A stretch of 56,174 bases of DNA from Burkholderiales bacterium (GCA_003963115.1 RXJQ01000035.1:1-56174), one strand, 5' to 3'; positions 28,301-38,548 are shown, counted from the stretch's first letter. Notes: generated from the letters alone by a model not told the origin. A program made the numbers and translations.

Positions 28301-31300
28301 TGCGACCTCTGGCAACGGCGCGGCCTCGGCCGATGCCAGCGCCTCGGCCGGCGCGAACGCCAGCGGCAAGGGTGGCCTGATCCTGGGCGAGACCTCCACG
28401 AGCACGACCACCACGCTGGATCAGCGCAGCGTGGGCTCCTCGGTGAAGTTCGGTGGCAATGTCGACGTCAACGCGGGCAACACACTCACGCTCAAGGGCT
28501 CGGAGCTGTCTGCCGGTGGCGACGCCAACATCAATGCCAAGGACGTGAAGGTGCTGGCTGGCGAGAACATCAAGACCAGCAACACGACGACCTCGACCAC
28601 CTCGATCGGCTTCATGGGCGAGAGCGACAACAAGGCCAATGCCCAGGCCAAGGCCGGTGCCTCGGCTGACTCCGGTGGTGCCGGCGCCTCCGGCAAGGCG
28701 GGCAAGGGTGGTGTGGGCGGCTATGCCGGCGCTGACGCCAACAAGCTCGGTGCCCAGGCCTCCGCCGACGCATCGGCCGAAGCCAGCAGCGAGAACAAGC
28801 TGGCCCTGGCCCGCACGAGCAACACCTCCGACAGCTCGCTGGACATCACGCACACGGGCTCGGCCATCAAGTCCGGTGGCAACATGAAGATCAACGCCAG
28901 CAACTCGCTGACCACGGTGGGCTCGTCCATCGAGTCGGGCGGGAACATGGATGTCAAGGCCAAGGACATGAGCTTCCAGGCCGCACAGGACGTGCATGAA
29001 ACCCGCAGTTCCAGCGACGTGACCTCGGTGGGCCTGTATGCCGATGCCAGCGCCTCGGCCAAGGCGCAGGCCAATGGCCAGGTGGGTGGCGGCAGCATGT
29101 CGGCCAGCGGCTCGGCCAGTGCCGAAGCCAAGGCCGAAGGCAGTGTGGGCCTCTACGGCAGCAACACCAAGAGCAACAATGTGCAGGGCTCGACCACGGC
29201 GGTCACCTCCAGCCTCAAGGCCGGTGGCAACATGACCCGCACGGCCACCAACAGCATCACCGATGTCGGCACCAACATCGAAGCCGGTGGTGATTTCACG
29301 CAGTCGGCCAAGACCATCACCAGCAAAGCCGCGCAGAACACGACCTACGCCTCGTCCAACTCCGAGAAGAACGAGGCCAAGCTGGGCTTGTATGCCGAGG
29401 CGGGGGCCAGCGCGTCGGCCAGTGCCAATGGCTCGGCCGGTATCGGCGGCGCGGTGAGCGGCACCAACACCAGCACCAGTGCGGACGCCAGCGTCGGCAT
29501 CAAGGCCAGCTATGAAAACGACAAGAGCGGCAGTTCCTCGTCGACCAGCAATGCGGTGGTGTCCACCATCAAGGCGGGTGGCAAGGTCTCCAGCACCTCC
29601 AGCGGCAAGACCAGCCTGGAGGGCACGCAGATCACGTCCGGCGGTGACACCGAACTGAACGCGGGCTCGCTGGACTACAAGGCCGCAGCCAACACCAGCA
29701 CCTCCACCAGCACCGACAGCAAGGGGCAGGCGGAACTCAAGGTCGACATCAAGCTCAAGGGCGGCAGCCTGGGCGGCGGCTATGACACCTCGACCACCAA
29801 GGACAGCTCGTCCGAAGCCGTGGTCGGCGGCATCAACGCCGGTGGCAACCTCAAGATCAACACCAAGGGCGACACCCGTCTGGAAGGCACGCAGCTCAAC
29901 TCCGGAGGTGACACCAACATCACCACAGGCGGCAACCTGAAGGTCGATGCCGCGCGCAACACCCAGTCCAGCTCGACCACTGGCTACAACGTGGCGGCTG
30001 AGATCTCGGCCAGCAAGGGCAAGGGTGGTTCGTCAGGTGGCATCGAAGCCAGTGGCGGCTACAACGACAGCAGCTCGAACGCCTCACAAGCGGTGGTGAG
30101 CAACATCCAGTCGGGTGGCAAGCTGAACGTGAAGTCCGGCGGCAATGCCAGCTTCGAGGGCACCAACATTGCCTCGCAGGGTGATGCTAGCATCGCGGCC
30201 AAGGGCGACCTCGCCTTCAATGCGGCCAAGGACACCTCGTCGAGCCAGTCGCTGGATGTGAGCGCCAAGATCGGTGCCAGCAAGTCCAATGACAAGGGGG
30301 GCACCAACGCCAAGACCGGCGAAACCACCAAGCCCTCGTCCAGCAAGGAAGGCTCTTTCGGTGCCAGCGCCGACTATGGCCAAAGCAGCAGCACCACGGC
30401 CAAGGGCGGCACCATCCAGTCGGGCGGCAACCTGAAGCTGTCGTCGGGCAATGACACCACGCTGGAAGGCACGCAGGTGGCAGCCCAAGGCAAGACCACG
30501 GTGGCAGCGGGTGGCAACGTCAACGTGAAGGCGGCCGAGAGCACGTCGTCCGACCTGTCGGTGGGCGGCTCGATTGGTGGCTCCACCAAGCACGAGACCA
30601 CCACCGGCGACGATGGCAAGAAGACGACCAAGAAGACCAATGAGATGGCCTCGGCCGACAACGGCTTCCAGCTTGCGGGCAGCAAGTCGACCACGTCCAG
30701 CGTGGCCAGCATCGCCGGTGGCCAGGGCGTGGACATTGTCGCGGGCAAGGACGTGACCCTGGTGGGCACCAAGGTCGACAGCGGTGGCGACACCAACATC
30801 GCCGCGGGCGGCAACGTCAACCTCAAGGCGGCCACCAGCAGCCATGTGGGCGGTGCCATCGGTGGCACGGCGGGCGATGGTGGTGCCGTCATCAACCGGG
30901 CCGAGATCGGCGGTGGCACGAGCAAGGAAGGCGTCACCATCAACGGCGGTGGCAACCTCAAGATCAACTCGGGCGGCGGCACCTCGATGGAGGGCACGCA
31001 AGCCAAGGTCGATGGCTCGGCCAGCATCAACGCGGCTGGTGGCATCCAGAAGTCGGATGCCGTCAGTGGTGGCGCCACCTTGGGCATGACCAAGGCCGGC
31101 GCTGAAGTCGACGTCACCAAGACCAGTATCCAGGCCAAGGGCGGCGTCACCGAGAAGACAGGTGCAGCGGCCGGGCCTCAGGTGAAGGCCGTGGTGCAGC
31201 TGCCGGCCAACTTGCCGCCTGGCAAGACCATCGAGGTCAAGACGGCGGACGGCAAGCCCATGCCCTCATGGGTGAAGTTCGACCCGGCCACAGGCGCCTT

Positions 31301-31406
31301 CACGGGCACCCCGCCGGCCGACTTCAAGGGCACGCTCAACCTCGTGGTCAAGGTACCTCAGGCCGATGGCAGCGTGAAATCGGTGCCGGTCAAGATCGGC
31401 CAGTAA
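22368..31406 (+). CDS. Filamentous haemagglutinin-like exoprotein (TpsA adhesin)
   Basis: 3012 residues. Residues 1-62 form an extended (ESPR-type) signal peptide: RSYTHVWSDVLQAYVVVPE, a basic stretch, then a hydrophobic core ending AFA-Q. The TPS secretion domain spans about 65-320, with NPNGI at 176-180 and a CTGC pair at 182-185. Residues about 330-1460 are repeats rich in TNSGTL and SNSG, expected to form a beta-helix. Near 1465-1640 a Ser-rich linker leads into the FhaB-type segment containing YLAERYGFNPDTVEKRLG. Residues 1660-2930 are haemagglutinin repeats of the GGN..DI.L.GT...GGD type with Ala/Ser/Gly inserts. The last 70 residues resemble a putative Ig (CADG) domain. No VENN motif or toxin tail is seen. 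Confidence 0.92.
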   Translation: MNGHASLNRSYTHVWSDVLQAYVVVPETARRRGKRSGVSLKPLVQAVAAAALAMGASSGAFAQIKPATTVVPTGSNANAYISPNGVPVVNISTANSAGISHNQFTRYDVEANGMVLNNGNTSQVARQSQLAGQVMANVNLASEARIILNEVVSTSRSTLAGFTEVLGGKADVIVANPNGITCTGCGFINTDRVTLTTGTPNLAGDGSLTGFTVNRGDILINGMGFNASAQQILDMVARSVKLDGQVNVPDLGIVTGANVWNYTSRNVTGSATATGTVPGYAIDSTALGGMYAGRIRLIATEVGVGVRMLGEAAATADDFTLNAAGKVDIRSKVSAERDLSLTSTMTGADALSLTDGTLTARRNLSLTATSGGATFNGSVLVASNDLSLALGSLTDAASSTVLDDNNKRYAGHALSLTVSQAASIDGTSWGSGSTVNGTVGSLTVGASGATLYATDTLSLTATTGNLSLGTAAIVATNDLSLTASAGAISTTAGAAQGVESSHGNISLNAATGLSNAGVISADAGDVTARLGGTVTNSGTVYAHGTLDVADGSNGATENFTNSGTMLADGSLSLKGAALTNTGSMQGTTGSTVTATSLNNSGLLVASATTGHSGTFTLGSLTNSGTLQSAQDLTVNLSAGLSNSGKLLADHDLSIASGSAAVSLSNSSSGVIQAANALSVTGSQAAFGTQAGVLLGHTATLNIASLNNSGTLQSDTSLGLTTSGAVSNSGTVLAKTSLTLGAASLSNSGMLESDTTMGLTLSGALTNTGSGTILAKTTQSITAGSLSNAGAIQADGAQTVNIGGAATNTGTILAQSTQGWTSASLNNSGTLEADGAQTMTVSGAVSNSGTLLASTTQTASVGSLSSSGVWEAEQGTGLTVSGALTNSGKLITSATTGHNGSITASTLSNTSAGTIQSAQNLTISLSGATLSNAGKILAVNDLSVTSTGSGLTLSNLNGGYVQAGGNSGDTLTLSGNGFVLDNQAGSCLLGDQLSLTLASLTNAGTVQGGAAASSVSVSGTLTNSGTMTLSTSNAGSGTVTADTVSNSGTLQSQGAMALNIATSLTNSGTTLSMGNVTVRGTDGSYTINNTGLMESRAALDLKGQSAGNGVTISVGGSGVLKGASMAMNTSSLTIANGGMVNTTGAMNLSLGSLSMGGSTSRIVAGTGSSTIGISNSFTNNGAVYAAGNLTLTATSINNSSTGGIAASGNLTAQATGGNFDNYGALYAGGTLTASSTGTFTNYGTSSAAQGTIDAGGAVGISASTFVNSSTINSDGNITISATTFHNDVAGGDTRHWVTVSDSGNVHDRTDDWYSFPDDYERDYWYRTRRTEQQFSGATPTFKPQILAAQTLTIQNFSTGTNVGGVISGNTVTLSGNGGGSTFTNNDLSLNYITYRHDWDYYTHWIALGPAKYDDHVLEDHPEVQTGSGLVSSIGAGVFANTLNAGGFALSNAGSPQSASANSRSTGGASGGNMSGSVSGTSSTSGASGTSGASGVPGTSASTGSSAINFPGLSLTLPSNPNGFFVVSVNPNAHFLVETNPLYAVGSNFVGSNYLAERYGFNPDTVEKRLGDSNYEAYLIRQQLIKQTGNNILTGQADEATQMKSLMDNAVTQGKQLGLTWGQPLSAAQIGNLKEDMVWMVETTVAGQKVLAPVVYLSAATKASIETGAVIAAKDVNLNLTSLSNTGGTISGSNSLNITSQGDITNLSGTIKGGDVSLTSTKGSIRNETVATTTGDDKYQNTVIGKTAGITATKGLSLDAAKDITVKGGQVSAGGDASLSAGGNVTFDTIENKKANTTSSTSSNGLTSSVTTTTVATTEQIKSGLTTGGNLSIKSKNDITLAGTDVKAGGNADLDAGGSVNLLARANSTKTTSSTTTSGLGVGGGLVGSQTTDTVKGSDRNVGTTLNVGGNASMTAKKDITLEGATVDVKGDGKLNAGNNINVLAGKDADYSKTTTKTTTFLKVDSGSGESGSNSQSSSGATSGNGAASADASASAGANASGKGGLILGETSTSTTTTLDQRSVGSSVKFGGNVDVNAGNTLTLKGSELSAGGDANINAKDVKVLAGENIKTSNTTTSTTSIGFMGESDNKANAQAKAGASADSGGAGASGKAGKGGVGGYAGADANKLGAQASADASAEASSENKLALARTSNTSDSSLDITHTGSAIKSGGNMKINASNSLTTVGSSIESGGNMDVKAKDMSFQAAQDVHETRSSSDVTSVGLYADASASAKAQANGQVGGGSMSASGSASAEAKAEGSVGLYGSNTKSNNVQGSTTAVTSSLKAGGNMTRTATNSITDVGTNIEAGGDFTQSAKTITSKAAQNTTYASSNSEKNEAKLGLYAEAGASASASANGSAGIGGAVSGTNTSTSADASVGIKASYENDKSGSSSSTSNAVVSTIKAGGKVSSTSSGKTSLEGTQITSGGDTELNAGSLDYKAAANTSTSTSTDSKGQAELKVDIKLKGGSLGGGYDTSTTKDSSSEAVVGGINAGGNLKINTKGDTRLEGTQLNSGGDTNITTGGNLKVDAARNTQSSSTTGYNVAAEISASKGKGGSSGGIEASGGYNDSSSNASQAVVSNIQSGGKLNVKSGGNASFEGTNIASQGDASIAAKGDLAFNAAKDTSSSQSLDVSAKIGASKSNDKGGTNAKTGETTKPSSSKEGSFGASADYGQSSSTTAKGGTIQSGGNLKLSSGNDTTLEGTQVAAQGKTTVAAGGNVNVKAAESTSSDLSVGGSIGGSTKHETTTGDDGKKTTKKTNEMASADNGFQLAGSKSTTSSVASIAGGQGVDIVAGKDVTLVGTKVDSGGDTNIAAGGNVNLKAATSSHVGGAIGGTAGDGGAVINRAEIGGGTSKEGVTINGGGNLKINSGGGTSMEGTQAKVDGSASINAAGGIQKSDAVSGGATLGMTKAGAEVDVTKTSIQAKGGVTEKTGAAAGPQVKAVVQLPANLPPGKTIEVKTADGKPMPSWVKFDPATGAFTGTPPADFKGTLNLVVKVPQADGSVKSVPVKIGQ

Positions 31407-31425
31407 GGGCAACAGGGTCGAGTGT

Positions 31426-31454
31426 GCGCAGTGGGCCTTTGTGCCCACATGCGC
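31426..31454. terminator. Hairpin between the convergent tpsA and fadH genes
   Basis: GCGCA-GTGGGC (31426-31436) pairs with GCCCAC-ATGCGC (31443-31454) across a six-base loop. There is no T tract, so termination is uncertain, but the position between two gene ends fits. Confidence 0.45.
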
Positions 31455-31471
31455 TGCTTGCTAGGCATTTG

Positions 31472-33715
<2,244 letters not shown>

Positions 33716-33757
33716 TCATGGGCCCAGACCAACTAACTACTTTGCATTGGGGTTTGT

Positions 33758-34330
33758 ATGGACATGAAAAAGCTGATCGCGGCGGCAGCGTTGCTGGCGT
33801 GTGTGGGTGGCGCCTCGGCGCAGGTCTATGTGGGCGGCGCGCTTGGCGCCACCAACCAGGACGTGGATTGCCAAGGTGCCAGTAAATGCGACAAGAACGC
33901 TGTTGGCGGCAAGCTGTACGCAGGCTACGCCATCGACCCGGTGTTCGCGCTGGAGGCAGGCTATGCCAATTTCGGCAAGTTCTCCGCTTCGGGCAATGTG
34001 TCAGGAGTGGGGTTGGTTTCGGTTGATCTGCGCTCCAGCGCCGTGTTCATCCTGGGGGCCATTCGCGGCACGGTGGCACCCGACATGAAGCTGGTGGGGC
34101 GTCTGGGCATGGCCAATGTCACCAGCAAGATCGACGTGTCCGTGCCCAGCGCATCGGGTAGCGACTCCATGTCGGAAATCAGCGCCTACTATGGTATCGG
34201 GCTTGAATACACCATCAACAAGAACCTGTCGGCATCGGTGGAAGCCGACTTCACCAAGGCGGCTGACGTGGCGGAAACCGGCAACGGCCTGATCCGCATG
34301 ATCTCTGTCGGGGCGCAGTACCGCTTCTGA
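33758..34330 (+). CDS. Small outer-membrane beta-barrel protein, paralogue 1
   Basis: 190 residues. Residues 1-22 are a Sec signal peptide (KKLIAAAALLACVGGASA-Q). The mature part alternates as in an eight-strand OmpA-like barrel, with VYVGGALGATN first, GIGLEYTINKNLSASVEADFT later, and a C-terminal GAQYRF ending in Phe, the usual barrel-assembly signal. The first loop carries DCQGASKCD, a CX5C pair. Three close paralogues lie nearby (34570, 37991, 38709). Substrate or function is unknown. Confidence 0.85.
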   Translation: MDMKKLIAAAALLACVGGASAQVYVGGALGATNQDVDCQGASKCDKNAVGGKLYAGYAIDPVFALEAGYANFGKFSASGNVSGVGLVSVDLRSSAVFILGAIRGTVAPDMKLVGRLGMANVTSKIDVSVPSASGSDSMSEISAYYGIGLEYTINKNLSASVEADFTKAADVAETGNGLIRMISVGAQYRF

Positions 34331-34373
34331 CGAGGGGCCTGACGCGAAAAGAGGGAGCGAGGGGGCCGACATC

Positions 34374-34405
34374 AACAGCCTGGCAGGGCGAGGCTGTTTC
34401 TCTTT
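34374..34405 (+). terminator. Terminator after barrel paralogue 1
   Basis: AACAGCCT (34374-34381) pairs with AGGCTGTT (34391-34398), followed by a T-rich TCTCTTT stretch. Confidence 0.6.
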
Positions 34406-34569
34406 GGGGCCTCCGCTGTCTTCTATTCCTAATCCCCCGGACTAAACCGACGTCCAGTTTGCGTCTTGCGCACCACATTTCCCCGTGTCCATGGGGGTAT
34501 CGAGCGGCCTCATTTATCTACACTTCGCGCGTCGAATTGCCGACGCACTATTGAGTATTTGGGGTTTAT

Positions 34570-35151
34570 ATGAACATGAAGAAGCTGATTTCAGCCGCGG
34601 TGTTATTGGCGGCTGTGGGGGGCGCTTCGGCGCAGGTCTATGTGGGTGGTTCTGTTGGCGCAACCAACGTGAACGCCGATTGTTCTGGTACCAGCGATTG
34701 CAAGAACAATGACACGGGCTACAAGCTCTATGTGGGCTACAAGCTCAATCCTGTGTTCTCTGTGGAGGCTGGCTACATCAACTTCGGCAAGCCCTCTGCC
34801 ACGGCCTACGTCTATCCCTACGGCAACATCAAGGTTGATCTGGAGTCGAGTGCACCCTTCGTGGTCGGTGCGGTTCGCGGCAACTTCACGCCTGAACTGA
34901 GTGGTGTCGCGCGCCTGGGTCTGGCCAATATGGAAACGAAACTGAAGGCCACGCAGGTCATCACCAGCGCCTCGGGCTCCGACTCCAAGTCGGAAATCAA
35001 AGCCTTGTTCGGTTTGGGGCTGGAGTACGCCTTTACCAAGAGCTTCTCGGCTTCTGTTGAAGCGGACTTCAGCAACACGACCGAAGTCATCAGCGGCATG
35101 GGTAGCGGCTCCATCCGCATGCTCTCGATTGGCGGCCAATACCACTTCTGA
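34570..35151 (+). CDS. Small outer-membrane beta-barrel protein, paralogue 2
   Basis: 193 residues. The signal peptide (residues 1-21, MNMKKLISAAVLLAAVGGASA) is almost the same as in the gene at 33758, and the bases before the start are too (TTGGGGTTT then ATG.ACATG), so a tandem duplication is likely. The barrel begins QVYVGGSVGATN and ends GGQYHF. The loop contains DCSGTSDCKNND (CX5C). SDSKSEIKALFGLGLEYAFTKSFSASVEADF aligns with the same region of the paralogue. Function unknown; surface exposure is inferred. Confidence 0.85.
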   Translation: MNMKKLISAAVLLAAVGGASAQVYVGGSVGATNVNADCSGTSDCKNNDTGYKLYVGYKLNPVFSVEAGYINFGKPSATAYVYPYGNIKVDLESSAPFVVGAVRGNFTPELSGVARLGLANMETKLKATQVITSASGSDSKSEIKALFGLGLEYAFTKSFSASVEADFSNTTEVISGMGSGSIRMLSIGGQYHF

Positions 35152-35197
35152 TCCTTGCGCTTGAGGCAAGGCCGGCCCAGCCGGTTTGCCAACGAAC

Positions 35198-35234
35198 AAC
35201 GGCCTCGCATGCTGGCATGCGGAGGCCGTTTTTT
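35198..35234. terminator. Terminator between barrel paralogue 2 and the DUF4105 gene
   Basis: AACGGCCTC and GAGGCCGTT arms with inner GCATGC/GCATGC pairing, then TTTTTT on the plus strand. The two flanking genes converge on it, and it may act in both directions. Confidence 0.85.
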
Positions 35235-35242
35235 GGGGCGGC

Positions 35243-37231
35243 TCACAAATAGCGCTGCACACCAATCAGGCAGCTCTGGCTGACGGGTGCCTCCCTGCGC
35301 TTGGTGGTGTCACATTGCGCATGGAGGTTCCAGTGCTTGTCAAGGCTGTAGCGCGAGCGCAGGAGCAGGCTGGTTTCAGCCGGTTGTCTGTCCAGGTAGG
35401 CGCGACCTGACACCTCGACCTGAACGCGCCATGATGGGCTCGGGTCCGCCAGCATGCCCAGCGCCAGGCCACTGCCGATGGCCCAGGGCTCACGTGGCAG
35501 GGCACGGTCCCAGCGAGCCTGGTTGTCCAGGAAGACATAGCCCAGGACACGCTGATCGGCCGAGAGCTCATAAGACAGACCAGGGCCGCCATTGAGGTTC
35601 AGGCCCAGCGGCCGGGTGCCATCCTGTCGCACCTGATTGCTGCGCTCCAGTCCGACATGCACACGCCACGAACGCGCCGACAGCAGCGGCTCGCGGGGGC
35701 TTAGTGACGCGATCTCCACCGGCACGAAGCGCTCCAATTGCACATGGCCGTCGGAGGTCTTGCTCATGGCCAGACTGAAGAAGGTGATGGCCGCGCCGCG
35801 CTGGTAGCCCTCTTCGGTGTCCATCAGCTCATGATAGGCCGGACGCGCCTGCAACATCACCATCCCATGCCCATTGCGCTGCCCCACCATCAGATCGACA
35901 CGGGCGGTGTCATGGCCCTGCGTGGGATCCATGCGGGGTGTGGGCACGGTCAAGGCGGGGCCGGAAGGCAGCGCCGCCCGGGCGGCCAGCAAGCTGATGC
36001 GCTGTTTCTGGGTCTCGCTGTCCACACTGACATGGCGTGTGGCGTCATAGGCCGTCAGTCGCTCGGCGGTTTCCAGGATCAGGGCGCGGCGCTCCGGCGA
36101 AGGCTCCAGCTCGCTCAAGCGTTCGACGGGTAGTTGTCCCTGCATGATCGCCTTGGCTTGCGCGGCGCTCTGCGGTCCCAGCAGGTTCGCACGGTAATGC
36201 AGCTCGGAGCTGTTGGCCGGACGGTAGCGCACGGACGTGACCAGGCCCGGTACCCTGGCAATGGCCTTGATCGTGTCCAGAGGAATGGCCCACCAGGTGA
36301 ACTGCTCCGACAAACGCAGTTCGGGCCTGGCGGCATCGATCAGCGACAGCAGGTGGTACGAACAGTTCTCGTCGAAGAAGTAGTAGTCGAAAACGGTGGG
36401 GCCCAGCTCCCATGTGTGGGCCATGAGCCGGTCGACCTCTTTCGGCGTGAGGTTGAGCTCGTACTCCCAGATATCCCGGTTCTCGAGGTCGTTGTATTCG
36501 CGGATGCGGATGTAATAGGGCGAATTGGTGAAGGCGCCGGCATACAGGCCCGTCAGCCCCTTGAACGCAAAAGCCAGCCCTTCGTTCTCGTTGCCATTGG
36601 CCGCGTAGTTCACGGCATACGACAGCAGTGGTGAAGCCTTCGGGCCGCTGGCGGGCTTGGGGTCAAGCCGAAGGAAGGTGTGGCCATACATGGAGGCCGG
36701 GCTGTTGAGATAGGCCGAAGGGAAGATCAGTGTCACCTTCTCGGCAGCAATGCCCTCGCGCCATTGACGGTAGCGCACGCAGTTGGGCTCGGGCAGCAGC
36801 TTGGGGTCGAAGTGCAGCCGTTCGTCCAGCCATTGGTAGCGCGCGACGAAGCGGCAGGCCGCAGACTGATCCAGCGCATAGCGCAAAGTGGGGTCGAAGA
36901 AGGCGGCGAGCGTGGCGTCCAGTTCTGCGCCTGGCTGGTATTTGCCCGTGGGGGCCAGAAAGAATTCGGGGTCGTCGGCCAGGCTGCGGTTGACGCGTGC
37001 GATGGGGTGCACACGGTAGTGCATCAGTGTCTGCCACATGAGCTCATCGGCCAGCTTTTGCTGGCTGGCCTGGGCTTGCAGTTGCTGAAGATAGACCTTC
37101 TGCTCTGGCGTGGCCGGTTCCAGAATGGCGGTGGCGGGCGCATCGTGCGCCTGCGCCAGCCGAGGGGCAAGGCAAGTCAAGGTGAGCACGGCCAACACGG
37201 CCATGCCGCCAATCAAGTTTGAAGTGCGCAC
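35243..37231 (-). CDS. DUF4105 (Lnb-like) domain protein
   Basis: 662 residues from a GTG start with AGGA 7 nt upstream. A signal peptide covers residues 1-28 (MAVLAVLTLTCLAPRLAQAHD region). The middle contains the DUF4105 pattern: LIFPSAYLNSPASMYGHTFLRLD, YAVNYAAN, and later FDYYFFDENCSYHLLSLIDAARP. A conserved His and Cys stand where cysteine-peptidase-like folds place their catalytic pair. The C-terminal third looks like a beta-barrel. DUF4105 proteins often pair with DUF3015, as here (gene at 37313 upstream on the same strand). Bacterial role unknown; Lnb is a related-fold lipoprotein acyltransferase. Confidence 0.85.
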   Translation of the reverse strand: MRTSNLIGGMAVLAVLTLTCLAPRLAQAHDAPATAILEPATPEQKVYLQQLQAQASQQKLADELMWQTLMHYRVHPIARVNRSLADDPEFFLAPTGKYQPGAELDATLAAFFDPTLRYALDQSAACRFVARYQWLDERLHFDPKLLPEPNCVRYRQWREGIAAEKVTLIFPSAYLNSPASMYGHTFLRLDPKPASGPKASPLLSYAVNYAANGNENEGLAFAFKGLTGLYAGAFTNSPYYIRIREYNDLENRDIWEYELNLTPKEVDRLMAHTWELGPTVFDYYFFDENCSYHLLSLIDAARPELRLSEQFTWWAIPLDTIKAIARVPGLVTSVRYRPANSSELHYRANLLGPQSAAQAKAIMQGQLPVERLSELEPSPERRALILETAERLTAYDATRHVSVDSETQKQRISLLAARAALPSGPALTVPTPRMDPTQGHDTARVDLMVGQRNGHGMVMLQARPAYHELMDTEEGYQRGAAITFFSLAMSKTSDGHVQLERFVPVEIASLSPREPLLSARSWRVHVGLERSNQVRQDGTRPLGLNLNGGPGLSYELSADQRVLGYVFLDNQARWDRALPREPWAIGSGLALGMLADPSPSWRVQVEVSGRAYLDRQPAETSLLLRSRYSLDKHWNLHAQCDTTKRREAPVSQSCLIGVQRYL

Positions 37232-37254
37232 AGGAGTGTCCTGCTGTAAGTAAG

Positions 37255-37303
37255 CATGCCCAGCCTAGGCTGGGCATGGTTCATGGCCGCAAGGGGCGGC
37301 CAT
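37255..37303. repeat. Twin hairpins between DUF3015 and DUF4105 genes
   Basis: 37255-37278 is a perfect 24-base palindrome centred on CCTAGG. Directly beside it ATGGCCGC (37283-37290) pairs with GCGGCCAT (37296-37303). Both lie in the short gap between two minus-strand genes and have no T tract, so mRNA processing or partial termination is more likely than full termination. Confidence 0.6.
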
Positions 37304-37312
37304 CGTCATGCA

Positions 37313-37786
37313 TCAGATGACGTTGGCGTAGCCAGCCAGTTGGGTGTTGGCGGCCAGCACAGCCTTCAAGTTGACGGCCACTTGCTCATTGGCAAACACG
37401 GTGGCGAAGTTGGCCTTGATCGTCGAGGCGAACAGGGCGCGGTCTTCGGCCTTCACGCCCATCAGGGCAGCCAGCACGTCCAGGCTTTCACCTTGACCAG
37501 CAGCGGCGTCACGGGCCAGGGCCACGCGGTTGCCGTCGATGTACATGGCGGTCTTCCAGGTCGAGGACACCACGCCGTCCTGGGTACAGCCGGACGTACC
37601 GGAAGTGATGGCGAACGTCTGGTTGCCCGAGGTTCCGTTGGTCGTGACGGCCAACACTTGCGGTGCAATACCCGATTGACCTTCGAACAGCTTGGAGCCC
37701 CAACCGCAGCTACCCACGTTGTTCTGGGCGGCCATGGACGATGCAGCGGCAACGGTTGCCAGTGCGGCAACAAAAATCTTCTTCAT
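37313..37786 (-). CDS. DUF3015 family periplasmic protein
   Basis: 157 residues beginning MKKIFVAALATVAAASSMAA-Q, a clear Sec signal peptide. The mature start NNVGSCGWGSKLFEGQSG and the later SGTSGCTQDG are the two cysteine regions typical of DUF3015. The protein is probably periplasmic with one disulfide. AGGAGTTAC precedes the ATG. It is upstream of the DUF4105 gene and on the same strand, a known recurring pair. The biochemical role is unknown. Confidence 0.88.
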   Translation of the reverse strand: MKKIFVAALATVAAASSMAAQNNVGSCGWGSKLFEGQSGIAPQVLAVTTNGTSGNQTFAITSGTSGCTQDGVVSSTWKTAMYIDGNRVALARDAAAGQGESLDVLAALMGVKAEDRALFASTIKANFATVFANEQVAVNLKAVLAANTQLAGYANVI

Positions 37787-37990
37787 ATGTAACTCCTAGG
37801 TTTGTGGCAAATAGCAGGTGGAGGGCCCCATGCCTTCCGGAAAACATTCTAGGCGGACCGCAGTGGTGTCCCTGCAACCCTCCTGATGGGGTATGGAGGC
37901 ATGGCTTTGCTGGTGTATTTGCTGTAAGGCGTCCACAGCTTCGCCACCTACAATTTGTGGCGCTGAACGTTCAGTGTCACAAACCTTGGG

Positions 37991-38548
37991 ATGCATATGA
38001 AGAAGACTGTATTGGCGGCCGCCGTGTCGATCTGGATGGTGGGCGGGGCCTGTGGGCAGCAGGCTTACGTGAGCGCGGCACTGGGAACCAGTCACGTCAA
38101 CCTGGATTGCAATGGCACGACCCAATGCGACCAGAACGACAGCGGCTTCAAGTTGCTCGGCGGGCTCAAGATGAGCACCAATCTGTCGCTGGAGGCATCC
38201 TACATTGACTTTGGCAAGGCTCGCTACGAATATGTCCAGGGCAGCACGACCATAGGCGGGCGCCTCGATGCTTCGGCCCTCACGGTGGGCGGCGCTTTGC
38301 GCTACGACTTCATCCCCGAGTTCACGGGCGTGCTGCGTCTGGGCATGGCGTATGTGACCAGCAAGGTGGACGAACCCAATGCCGCGGCCACCTCGCATGC
38401 CACCAAGCCCTATTGGGGCCTGGGTGCCGAGTACGCCTTCGACAAGAACTGGAAGGGCGTGGCCTCGGCCGACTTCACCACCGGCAAGTTCCGCGGTACC
38501 AATGGCGTGGTCCGGCTTTACTCCGTCGGCGCGCAATATGGCTTTTGA
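37991..38548 (+). CDS. Small outer-membrane beta-barrel protein, paralogue 3
   Basis: 185 residues. Signal peptide to about residue 19 (MVGGACG-QQ). The barrel starts AYVSAALGTSHVNLDC and ends YSVGAQYGF. The first loop has DCNGTTQCDQNDSG, the CX5C pair shared with the other three paralogues. YWGLGAEYAFDKNWKGVASADFT matches their second-half strand pattern. It lies 204 bp from the divergent DUF3015 gene, so both may share regulation. Function unknown. Confidence 0.83.
   Translation: MHMKKTVLAAAVSIWMVGGACGQQAYVSAALGTSHVNLDCNGTTQCDQNDSGFKLLGGLKMSTNLSLEASYIDFGKARYEYVQGSTTIGGRLDASALTVGGALRYDFIPEFTGVLRLGMAYVTSKVDEPNAAATSHATKPYWGLGAEYAFDKNWKGVASADFTTGKFRGTNGVVRLYSVGAQYGF

Noticed and set aside
29000..31406. 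Contact-dependent inhibition toxin at the TpsA end
   Set aside because: No VENN-like motif, no toxin-like C-terminus and no small immunity gene downstream; the next gene is convergent fadH.
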